DNA of 64,000 bases. Source: Rhodanobacteraceae bacterium. Its GTDB lineage: Bacteria > Pseudomonadota > Gammaproteobacteria > Xanthomonadales > Rhodanobacteraceae. Positions 1-7,038 of the stretch are shown piece by piece; within the stretch, counting starts at the first letter, position 1; every line of letters starts with the position of its first letter. Location: positions 3,016,578-3,080,577 of the forward strand of contig CP126531.1 in assembly GCA_030167125.1 (NCBI GenBank). Reading direction: 5' to 3'. Position numbers and translations under genes: made by a program. Below the pieces are notes generated by a model. It had not been told where the DNA came from. It ran no database searches and worked only from the letters and a program-made list of their open reading frames with translations.

Positions 1-1
1 G

Positions 2-502
2 GCGAGCGGCTGGCGTCTCGAAGGCGAACTGCCGGACGTGCCCAAGCTGGTGCTGATCGTCGCGCCACACTCGTCGTGGTGGGACGGCATCTGGGGTTTG
101 CTGTTCAAGGTGGCGCTCGGTGCCGACATCAGCTTCATGGCCAAGCGCGAATTGTTCCGCTGGCCGCTGGGCGGGCTGCTGCGCAAGCTCGGCGGCGTGC
201 CGATCGAACGTGGCGCCGCCACCGACGTCGTGGGCCAGATGGTGGCGCGCTTCCATGTCGGCGAACGCCTGTGGCTGGGCATCGAACCCGAAGGCACGCG
301 CAAGGCCGTCAGCCAATGGAAATCGGGCTTCTGGCACATCGCGCGCCAGGCCGGCGTGCCGATCCTGCCGGGCTACTTCGACTACCCGCGCAAGGTGATT
401 GGACTCGGTCCGTTGTTCATGCCGGGCCACGACAAGGACACCGACATCGCCGCGCTGCGCGCGTTCTACGCCCCCTTCAAGGGCAAACACCGCGGAGTGT
501 GA
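2..502 (+). CDS. Lysophospholipid acyltransferase (PlsC/LPLAT) family protein, 5'-truncated
   Basis: The reading frame is open from base 2, so the N-terminus lies outside the window; 166 codons remain before TGA. Visible signatures are the acyl-transfer block HSSWWD (H-x4-D, residues 23-28 of the visible part) and a later EPEGTR block, the pair expected in PlsC-type 1-acylglycerol-phosphate acyltransferases, with the KSGFW stretch that usually follows. Such enzymes transfer an acyl chain from acyl-CoA or acyl-ACP to a lysophospholipid or related lipid at the inner membrane. No hydrophobic anchor is seen in what remains. The exact acceptor cannot be told from sequence, and an ornithine- or lyso-ornithine-lipid role is equally possible. 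It is followed after 28 bases by a convergent lipoprotein gene. Confidence 0.85.
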   Translation, partial: ASGWRLEGELPDVPKLVLIVAPHSSWWDGIWGLLFKVALGADISFMAKRELFRWPLGGLLRKLGGVPIERGAATDVVGQMVARFHVGERLWLGIEPEGTRKAVSQWKSGFWHIARQAGVPILPGYFDYPRKVIGLGPLFMPGHDKDTDIAALRAFYAPFKGKHRGV

Positions 503-530
503 AGCCTGCGGCGTTTCGACTCACTCGCCT

Positions 531-1098
531 CTATCGTTCTGTGCCGTCCAGGCCGGTCGGTCCGCCCACGGCTTGCGCATAGTTGCGATCGAGGTACTGC
601 TGCACGACGGTGGAGATGCGCGCAAGCATGCCGTTGTCAGTCCCACCGACGCTCCACGCGCCGCCGTAGGCGGCTGCGCGCTGGTAGAACTCGGGATCGG
701 CGATGACCTGCCCGGTTTGAGCATCCGTGAACTTCACGCGCAGCAGTACCGCGGAACTGCCGGCGAGGGCACCGGCGAAGAATCGCGCGCCGCCGCTGAC
801 AAACTTCAACTGCGCGATGGTCGGCTCGACGTTCAGCACGCGTCCGCTCTGGTTGCGGTTTTCCCAGTTTGCGAGCGTGCCGCCCACGCGCTGTTGCATG
901 TAGGCGGAAATCTTGTTCACCGCAGCCGTTTCATGCGTGGCTTCGCTGGGATACCTTCACCGGCGCCAGCATGTAGTGCTGGAAATGCGAAAGCGGTTCG
1001 GCGGGTGGCGGATTGCCGGTGACGTCCGGACGAATATTCGTGACGCACGCGCAGCACAGCAGTGCCAGCGCGGCCGGCAGCAGCAAACGAACCTTCAT
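531..1098 (-). pseudogene. Small lipoprotein gene, split by a +1 frameshift
   Basis: An ATG at 1098 opens a signal peptide ending in a Cys-rich lipobox (LALLCCAC), then a short mature part ending at TGA 931-933. The next frame carries the rest (NKISAYMQQRVGGTLANWENRN and on) to 531, with no signal of its own. Reading the C-C-C at 948-950 as C-C joins the two into one continuous protein of about 188 residues (VKVSSEATHETAAVNKIS across the junction), so one extra base is the simplest explanation. The C-terminal part looks like a periplasmic lipoprotein of unassigned family that recurs in proteobacteria (DUF4410-like, low confidence). It may be a true pseudogene, a phase-variable tract that is too short to be convincing, or a sequencing error. 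It converges with the acyltransferase gene and is divergent from the GGDEF gene. Confidence 0.7.
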
Positions 1099-1224
1099 GG
1101 TTTTATCCCCCGTGAGCGAGCGCAGTTTCAAGCAGGATCCGTGCCACAATCGTTCACTTGGCCTCGTCCTGCGGGCTGCCCGCCGCTGGGTTATGATGCG
1201 GGGCGGAAAAATTGGGGGGTGGCT

Positions 1225-2256
1225 GTGTCCAGCGTTCTGTCGAACAAGAATGTTGCCGGCCCCGCCGATTCGGCACGGGATACGCCCGTCATGGGCCGGT
1301 TGCCGCGGCGGTTGTCCGAACGCGAGATGGCGTTGTTCACCAGCGTGGGCCAGCGGCTGGAGCTGGGGCCCGGCCGTGCGGTGTTCCGGCGCGGCGAATT
1401 CGGCCGCAGCATGTTCGTGATCGCGTCCGGACGCGTGCTGCTGGAATTCGCGGGCGACCTGCCCGACAAGCTGATCGGCCCCGACGAATATTTCGGCGAG
1501 CTGGCGATGTTCGTCGGCAACCACGCGCGTTCCGGCAGCGCGCTCGCGTCCGAACCCTGCGTGGTGTACGTGATCGAGCCCGACACCTTCGAAGCGCTGA
1601 TGCGCAGCGAGCCGCTGCAAATGGCGCAGTTCATGCTGCGCTCGTTCACCTACCTCGTGGCCAGCGAGCAGCAGCTGATCGCGAACTACAAGCGCCGCAA
1701 CGAAGACCTGATGCAGACGCTCGATTCGCTGCGCCAGACCCGCGACCAGTTGCAGCTCGCGCGGCGCCAGGTCTGCACCGACGACCTCACCGGCCTCTGC
1801 AACCGGCGCGGCCTGTACCAGTTCCTCGAAAACACCGCGGAAGTGCGCGACCGCAACCGCCAGTTCGGCCTGCTGCTGATCGACATCGACCATTTCAAGC
1901 AGATCAACGACCAGAACGGTCACCTCGTCGGCGACGAAGTGCTGCGCGCGATCGCCGCTGAAATCCAGGAATCCGCCGGCGCCACCGATCTGCCGTGCCG
2001 GCTGGGCGGCGACGAGTTCGCCCTGCTCACGCAAGTCGCCAGCCAGCGCGAGTTGACCGAGCGCGCGCTGAGAATCACCGAAGGCGTGCGCCAGCTGCGC
2101 TTCCCGAATTCCGCGCCGGAACTCACCGTGTCCGTCAGCGTCGGCGGCGGCCTGTGCCGCGACGAGGACGAATGGTCGGTGTGGTACAGCGAGGCCGACT
2201 GCGCGCTGTACCACGTGAAAGGCTCGGGCGGCGACGGCGCGCACGTGATGAGTTGA
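1225..2256 (+). CDS. Cyclic-nucleotide-binding diguanylate cyclase (cNMP-binding + GGDEF)
   Basis: The protein has about 343 residues. Residues about 30-140 form a cyclic-nucleotide-binding (Crp-like beta-roll) domain (RRGEFGRSMFVIASGRV, then FGELAMF), a short coiled-coil linker follows (about 150-182), and a GGDEF domain ends the chain, with an intact RLGGDEFALL at 259-268 and DDLTGLCNRRG at 186-196. It should make cyclic di-GMP from two GTP in the cytoplasm. The RxxD inhibitory I-site expected just upstream of GGDEF is absent (the place reads GATD), so product inhibition of the usual kind is unlikely. I chose GTG 1225 because a run of six G lies 6 bases upstream; GTG 1219 and ATG 1291 are alternatives. 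The class III cyclase-like gene begins 147 bases downstream, so a cyclic nucleotide made nearby might control it; that is inference. Confidence 0.88.
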   Translation: MSSVLSNKNVAGPADSARDTPVMGRLPRRLSEREMALFTSVGQRLELGPGRAVFRRGEFGRSMFVIASGRVLLEFAGDLPDKLIGPDEYFGELAMFVGNHARSGSALASEPCVVYVIEPDTFEALMRSEPLQMAQFMLRSFTYLVASEQQLIANYKRRNEDLMQTLDSLRQTRDQLQLARRQVCTDDLTGLCNRRGLYQFLENTAEVRDRNRQFGLLLIDIDHFKQINDQNGHLVGDEVLRAIAAEIQESAGATDLPCRLGGDEFALLTQVASQRELTERALRITEGVRQLRFPNSAPELTVSVSVGGGLCRDEDEWSVWYSEADCALYHVKGSGGDGAHVMS

Positions 2257-2281
2257 TGATTTCCCGGGGCGGATGGTGAAA

Positions 2282-2395
2282 CCATTCGTCCTGAGCGTAG
2301 GCCCGCAGGGCCGAAGTCGAAGGACGCTTCGACTCCGCTCGCCGGGCTCGCGTAGCCTGTCCTGGGCGCAATCGAAGGGCTCAGCGCGAACGGAG
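2282..2395. repeat. Dispersed extragenic repeat, copy 1
   Basis: The gap between the GGDEF gene and the cyclase gene is filled by sequence of the form TTCGTCCTGAGCGTAGG ... GAAGTCGAAGGACG ... GGGCTCAGCGCGAACGG, with internal inverted symmetry. The same words recur in the same kind of place at 21330-21428. Sequences of this type are common intergenic repeats in proteobacteria. No open reading frame is seen in it. Confidence 0.7.
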
Positions 2396-2403
2396 CAGCA
2401 GCC

Positions 2404-4911
2404 ATGACCGCCGAAATCCGCCACCTCGAAACCCCGCCCGGCCCCAGCCGCATGGCCACCCCGCAACTGCGCACGCTGGTGGTGTGCGACATCGCCGATT
2501 CGACCGCGCTGGTCGAGCGCATGGGCGACCAGAACGCGGCCAACATCATCCGCAAGCATGACCGCCTCGCGCGCGCGCTGATCGAGCAGCACCGTGGCCG
2601 CGAGATCGACAAGACCGACGGCTTCCTGCTGCTGTTCGAGCGCCCGGTACAGGCGGCCGCGTTCGCGCTGGATTACCAGCGCGGCCTCAAGCATCTGTCC
2701 GCCGCCGAAGGCGTGGTGGTGCGCGCGCGCGTCGGCATCCACATGGGCGACGTGGTGATCTGGGAGAACGCGCCCGAAGACGTCGCGCGCGGCGCCAAGC
2801 CCATCGAGGTGGAAGGCCTGGTCAAGCCCGTCGCGGCGCGCCTCGCGCAACTGGCGCGGCCGCAGCAGATCCTGATGTCGTCCGCTGCCGCCGGCATCGC
2901 GCACCGTGCCGAAGGCGAACTCGGCGCCGCCTCACGGCGCGTGCATTGGAAGGACCACGGCAAATACAGCTTCAAAGGCTTGCCCGAGGCACTGGACGTG
3001 GTGGAAGTCGGCGAGGACGACGTCGCGCCGCTGCACGCACCGAAGTCCGGACGTACCGCCAAACGCGTGCTGCCATGGTGGCGGCGTCCGCTGACGCTGG
3101 CCGCCGAAGCCGCGATGCTGGCGATCGCGATCGGCGTCAGTGCATGGTTCCTGCTGCAAAGCCCGCCCACGCTGGCGTTCAGCGCGCGCGATTGGGTGGT
3201 GGTCGGCAACGTGCAGAACCATACCAACCAGCAACAGCTCGGCACGCCGCTGGATGCCGCGTTCAAGATCGGGCTTGAGCAGTCGCAGTACGTCAACGTG
3301 ATTCCCGACATGCAGGTGGACAATGCGCTGAAGCGCATGGAGAAACCCGTCGGCACGCCGGTCAACCGCAGCATCGGTTCCGACATCGCGATGCGCGAAG
3401 GCGCGCGCGCGCTGATCCTGCCCAGCCTCGCGCAGGTCGGCGGGCGCGTCCAGATCAGCGCCGAGGTGATCGACCCGCACACCGGCGTCACCGTGTACAG
3501 CGATTCCACCCAGGCCGACAGCGAGCAGCAGATCCTGCCCGCCACCGACAAGCTGCTCGGCAAGCTGCGTTCGCGGCTGGGCGAATCGCTGGCGTCGATA
3601 GAGAAGACCTCGATGCCGTTGCAGCAGATCACCACTGGCAACCTGGACGCCTTGCGTGCATTCAGCAAGGCAGAGGAAACGTTGGGACGCGGAAAGATCG
3701 AGGATGGCGTGCTGTTGTTGAACGAAGCGCTGCGGTTGGATCCCAACTTCGCATTGGCATGGGCCCGGCTGGCGACCATCCAGAACGCCTACCTCAACGA
3801 TCCACGCGCTTCGTATGCCAGCCTGCAAAAGGCCGAAGCAAACCGCGACCGGTTGAGTGCGCGCGAGCGGCTCGCGGTCGACGCAACCGTTGGCCAGTAC
3901 CAGAACGCCGATAAATGGGTGGCGAATTGGCAGACGGCGGCGCAGCTTTACCCCGACTATTCGAGCGCGCAGCAGAACCTCGGAGTAGGACTGTGGTGGT
4001 ACCAGCACAAGCTGAAGGAATCCATCCCGCACCTCAGGGCGGTCGCCGAGTCCAACAATCCGATGCGCGGCATCAGTTGGGTTAGCCTGGGTGCGGTGGA
4101 AACCGAACTGGGTGATTACAAGGCTGCGAAGGAGGACATGCGCCGAGGTCTCAAGCTCATCGCTGTGCTGCCTCATTTCGAGGACGTGGCACCCGATTTG
4201 GCGCAACGTGATTACACAGCAGTGCTGGCGCGGCTGGATGCCGCGCCCTCGGCGTTGCCGGCGTCCATCCAGGCAGAAAAGGAAGTGCGCTATGCGGCGG
4301 TAGCGATCGATCGTGGTCAGCTCGACATCGCCAAGCCGTATCTCGACAAGGCCGCGCAATACGCGGCGCAAGCGGCGTCAAAGGAACAGCAAGCACGTGT
4401 CGGACTCGCGCGCGTGGCGTTGGCATTGGCTCAGAACAGCGTCGATGCCGAAATGCAACTGAAGACCTTGATCGACAGCGAGATCATGCGGTTGAAAACG
4501 TCGGGTCAGGCCCTGGACGGCAGCGCTCCGCTCCATCTCGCCATCGCCGCGATGCTCGCCGCGCGACACGGGCAACCGGGATGGGCGCGCGCGGCACTGG
4601 ATGCCTCGCGCGAAGTGTCGCTGGATCATGGCTACTACGATCGCGCCGCGCTATGGCGCACTGCGGATTGCGAAACGCAGTACATCAGTGCGCCCAAGGA
4701 TCGGATCGCTTGCCTCGAGAAACTCGTCGATGGCCGCGAATACTTCCAGACCCACGTGGCGCTGATGCTGGCCTATCGCGCCGACGGTGATGCGGCGAAC
4801 GCGCACGCGCAGGCACAATGGCTGGACGCGCATCGTGGCCAGGCCGTTGCCGAGCTGGAAAACGAACCGGGACTGATTCCGAACCTGCTGGCCTTGCGGC
4901 AAGCGCAATGA
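2404..4911 (+). CDS. Putative peptide modification system cyclase (class III cyclase domain + TM + TPR)
   Basis: The protein has 835 residues. Residues about 20-200 are a class III adenylate/guanylate cyclase domain: LVVCDIADSTALVERMG carries metal-site Asp29 and TDGF carries Asp72, followed by VRARVGIHMGDV and GLVKPVAARLAQLA. One membrane helix lies at about 231-252. The rest is outside the helix: a FlgO/TolB-like stretch (about 255-390) and then tetratricopeptide-like repeats to the end. This matches the family described in Xanthomonadales as 'putative peptide modification system cyclase', which occurs beside a leader-bearing small peptide and a SagB-like dehydrogenase, exactly as here. Whether it makes a cyclic nucleotide or has been recruited to another job is unknown; the usual VNxAAR Asn/Arg block reads VKPVAAR, with the Asn replaced. 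The start has GGAG 9-12 bases upstream. Confidence 0.88.
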   Translation: MTAEIRHLETPPGPSRMATPQLRTLVVCDIADSTALVERMGDQNAANIIRKHDRLARALIEQHRGREIDKTDGFLLLFERPVQAAAFALDYQRGLKHLSAAEGVVVRARVGIHMGDVVIWENAPEDVARGAKPIEVEGLVKPVAARLAQLARPQQILMSSAAAGIAHRAEGELGAASRRVHWKDHGKYSFKGLPEALDVVEVGEDDVAPLHAPKSGRTAKRVLPWWRRPLTLAAEAAMLAIAIGVSAWFLLQSPPTLAFSARDWVVVGNVQNHTNQQQLGTPLDAAFKIGLEQSQYVNVIPDMQVDNALKRMEKPVGTPVNRSIGSDIAMREGARALILPSLAQVGGRVQISAEVIDPHTGVTVYSDSTQADSEQQILPATDKLLGKLRSRLGESLASIEKTSMPLQQITTGNLDALRAFSKAEETLGRGKIEDGVLLLNEALRLDPNFALAWARLATIQNAYLNDPRASYASLQKAEANRDRLSARERLAVDATVGQYQNADKWVANWQTAAQLYPDYSSAQQNLGVGLWWYQHKLKESIPHLRAVAESNNPMRGISWVSLGAVETELGDYKAAKEDMRRGLKLIAVLPHFEDVAPDLAQRDYTAVLARLDAAPSALPASIQAEKEVRYAAVAIDRGQLDIAKPYLDKAAQYAAQAASKEQQARVGLARVALALAQNSVDAEMQLKTLIDSEIMRLKTSGQALDGSAPLHLAIAAMLAARHGQPGWARAALDASREVSLDHGYYDRAALWRTADCETQYISAPKDRIACLEKLVDGREYFQTHVALMLAYRADGDAANAHAQAQWLDAHRGQAVAELENEPGLIPNLLALRQAQ

Positions 4912-4950
4912 CGGAAAGAATCCAGCTCTTCCCTACGCTTCAGTGGTGCA

Positions 4951-5202
4951 CTACTTCAACAAGAACACGACGACGCATACCCTGTTCATGGGATCGTCGA
5001 AGTGTTCCTTGTGGATCGCCGCGATCTCCTGCATCGGCGGCAGCTTCCGCACCGCGGGAATCTGCGACGCATCGACCTCGATGCCGTGCGCCTTGAGCGC
5101 GGACGCCGGATCGCCCAGCATCTGTTCGCGGAACTCGTGGCTGGTGGCCAGAAGGTCCAAGACCTTGTGCAGCGCCTGCGGTGACGGATTGCCCTTGATC
5201 AT
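4951..5202 (-). CDS. NHLP-related putative RiPP precursor peptide
   Basis: The gene encodes 83 residues starting MIKGNPSPQALHKVLDLL. AAGGGG 8 bases before the ATG decides this start over longer upstream readings. The first part resembles the leader of nitrile-hydratase-leader-peptide (NHLP) precursors: an amphipathic helix (ALHKVLDLLATSHEFREQML) followed by DPASALKAHGIEVDAS, the place where nitrile hydratase alpha-type leaders carry their short helix-turn. The tail is short and hydrophobic, NRVCVVVFLLK, with a single Cys at residue 76. There is no GG cleavage motif near the tail. It lies tail to tail with the cyclase gene (39 bases) and head to head with the dehydrogenase gene (120 bases), so the two could share a divergent promoter region. 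The mature product, its modification and its export are unknown. Confidence 0.82.
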   Translation of the reverse strand: MIKGNPSPQALHKVLDLLATSHEFREQMLGDPASALKAHGIEVDASQIPAVRKLPPMQEIAAIHKEHFDDPMNRVCVVVFLLK

Positions 5203-5322
5203 CTCGGTAGCCCCTTGCTGGATGGAGTGCGGTTGCTGCGTGGCCCCTGAAAGCGCCGGTAGCATATCGGAGTGACGAGCCGGGCGGCAGGGGCTGCCGG
5301 ACGCTTCCGGGGAACCGCCGAA

Positions 5323-6504
5323 ATGCCGACATCGAGAGTCCGCCGCTGCGCGCAGTTGCAGTTCCGCTTGGAGCAATCAAAAACGCTGGATTTCGCGGCG
5401 CTGCTTTCCGGACGTCCTGCCGTAAGCGTGAGGAATGTCAGGCAGGCGCTGGCCGCGCATCTCGACCAACCCGTGGAAATCGACGCCGCCGCAATGCAGG
5501 CGCTGGCCGGGCTCGATTGTGAAACATGGGCGGCCCGCGATGTGCTCGCCGCGGCCCACGGCGCGGCATGCATCGAAGGATTGCTGGCCCGGCAATTGCT
5601 GCTGGCCGAGGATGACGACTCGCCCGCAGCGCGACGCGACCGTGACCTGCGCGCGTCGCACTGGCATGGCGGCGCCGCGATCGCGCACGCGATGTCACGC
5701 TGGTCGCACAACGACAGCATCGCCGCGCAACGCGAATCGCGCCTGCAGTCGGTGGACGACATGGTCGAAGCGTTCGGCGCGCCGCCGCCGCATTTCCATC
5801 GCCGCGAAGATGCCATTGCACGCGTTGTGCTGGATGAGCCTGCGCGCACGCCGCTCGACGATCTGCTGGAACGCCGCGCCACCTGTCGCAACTTCGACCT
5901 CGCGCAATCCGTTTCCGCGGCACAACTGTCGGCGTTGCTGAAGCGCGTGTTTGGCGTGCAGGGGAAGGAGGAACTCGCGCCGGGTGCGGTGGCGCTGAAG
6001 AAGAACCATCCATCCGGTGGTGGCCTGCATCCGGTCGAGGCTTACCTGCTCGTGCAGCGCATGGAAGGTTTGGTGCCGGGGCTGTATCACTACAACGCCG
6101 AGGCGCACGCGCTGGATTTGCTGCGCGAATTGTCACCCGGCGAAGCGCGCGCGTTCGCGATGACGGCGGTGGCGGGGCAGGAATACTTCGCCGATGCGCC
6201 GGTGATGGTGGTGATGGCCACACGCTTCGCGCGTTCGATGTGGAAGTACCGCAACCACCCGAAAATCTACCGCGCGATCCTGCTGGAGATGGGCCACATC
6301 TCGCAGAACCTCTACCTCACCGCCACCGAAATGAACCTCGGCGCCTTCATCACCGCCGCGATCAACGAGGTGGAAATCGAGCAGGCGTTCGGCCTGGAAC
6401 CGCTGGCCGAAGGCCCGCTGTGCGTCTGCGGCTTCGGCGCGCGCGCGAAAGAGCGCGTGACCGTTGAGTTCGATCCTGGGCACAAGGTTTGGGGCGACGC
6501 TTGA
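5323..6504 (+). CDS. Putative peptide maturation dehydrogenase (SagB/nitroreductase-like)
   Basis: The protein has 393 residues. After an N-terminal domain of about 175 residues with no firm match, an FMN-dependent SagB-type nitroreductase domain follows: ERRATCRNF at 183-191, HPSGGGLHPVEAY at 229-241 and a later GQEYFADAPVMVV, with the NLYLTATEMNLGAF helix. In RiPP pathways SagB-type enzymes oxidise azolines to azoles; here no YcaO cyclodehydratase is present, so the substrate and chemistry are open. It is read divergently from the NHLP-like peptide gene and belongs to the same three-gene set as the cyclase-TPR gene. ATG 5323 is preferred because GGGGAA lies 8 bases upstream; a GTG at 5272 would add 17 residues. 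An ordinary nitroreductase is the alternative reading. Confidence 0.85.
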   Translation: MPTSRVRRCAQLQFRLEQSKTLDFAALLSGRPAVSVRNVRQALAAHLDQPVEIDAAAMQALAGLDCETWAARDVLAAAHGAACIEGLLARQLLLAEDDDSPAARRDRDLRASHWHGGAAIAHAMSRWSHNDSIAAQRESRLQSVDDMVEAFGAPPPHFHRREDAIARVVLDEPARTPLDDLLERRATCRNFDLAQSVSAAQLSALLKRVFGVQGKEELAPGAVALKKNHPSGGGLHPVEAYLLVQRMEGLVPGLYHYNAEAHALDLLRELSPGEARAFAMTAVAGQEYFADAPVMVVMATRFARSMWKYRNHPKIYRAILLEMGHISQNLYLTATEMNLGAFITAAINEVEIEQAFGLEPLAEGPLCVCGFGARAKERVTVEFDPGHKVWGDA

Positions 6505-6511
6505 TTTTCTC

Positions 6512-6603
6512 TTCGTCACCCCGGCGCAAGCCGGGGCCCAGCGTCTTTGTATCCATTGCGCTCGCGAAAAGTCACTGGGTTCCGGCTTGCGCCGGAATGA
6601 CGG
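6512..6603. repeat. REP/BIME-like repeat: 37-bp left inverted repeat plus a second palindromic unit
   Basis: Bases 6512-6548 (beginning TTCGTCACCCCGGCGCAAGC) are the inverted match of 7000-7036, with 34 of 37 positions identical and all three differences transitions. A second unit in the opposite sense (CTGGGTTCCGGCTTGCGCCG, 6575-6594, running on to GGAATGACG) makes the left side a paired hairpin. Units of this CCGGC..CAAGCCGGG type are typical extragenic palindromes of Xanthomonadales. They lie between the dehydrogenase gene and the GIY-YIG gene; the remaining bases up to 6696 hold nothing recognisable. Confidence 0.85.
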
Positions 6604-6696
6604 CAAAAGCACATCTCGTCATTCGGACGAGGCGCAGTCGCGATCCGGAACCAAGTGACTTCTGTCTTGCAAAGCGCCCGAAAGGCTTGCGCAGCT

Positions 6697-6984
6697 TCAA
6701 TCAAACAGCGCGTTGTACAGGTCATGCCAGTAAGGGTTTTGCTTCTCGATCAGATCGAGCTTCCACTTGCGTGTCCATTCCTTGATGGCTTTCTCACGAG
6801 CAATTGCAGATTCCATGGTTGCGTGTTCTTCGAACCAGACGAGTCGATGTACGTGGTAATGGCGCGTAAATCCGCTGACGGCACTGGTCCTGTGCTCGTG
6901 CACGCGTTTGGGCAGATCGGACGCCACTCCGACGTACAGCGTGCCGTTGCGGCGGCTGGCGAGCATGTAGACATACGGTTGCAT
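6697..6984 (-). CDS. GIY-YIG nuclease family protein (YhbQ-like)
   Basis: The 95-residue protein is a single GIY-YIG domain: VYMLAS (5-10) stands for GIY and LYVGVASDL (16-24) for YIG, followed by the conserved Arg27 and, further on, the AIAREKAIKEWTRKWK helix with the usual Glu and basic face. Stand-alone GIY-YIG proteins of this size are predicted single-domain endonucleases; their cellular job is mostly unknown. The gene sits alone between 37-bp inverted repeats (6512-6548 and 7000-7036), with its ATG only 16 bases inside the right repeat. The arrangement hints at a link between nuclease and repeat, which is an inference. It is convergent with the dehydrogenase gene. Confidence 0.9.
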   Translation of the reverse strand: MQPYVYMLASRRNGTLYVGVASDLPKRVHEHRTSAVSGFTRHYHVHRLVWFEEHATMESAIAREKAIKEWTRKWKLDLIEKQNPYWHDLYNALFD

Positions 6985-6999
6985 GGGACGGATCTGAGT

Positions 7000-7036
7000 A
7001 AAGACGCTGGGTCCCGGCTTGTGCCGGGATGACGAA
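7000..7036. repeat. Right 37-bp inverted repeat flanking the GIY-YIG gene
   Basis: This is the reverse complement of 6512-6548 with three transitions. It contains the hairpin CCCGGCTTGTGCCGGG and occupies nearly the whole gap between the GIY-YIG start and the end of comM. Confidence 0.88.
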
Positions 7037-7038
7037 AT

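Noticed and set aside
931..2904. Long open frame on the minus strand (657 codons) across the GGDEF and cyclase genes
   Set aside because: It is antisense to two well-supported genes and is a by-product of high GC content; only its last 55 codons (from 1098) are real, as the lipoprotein signal part.
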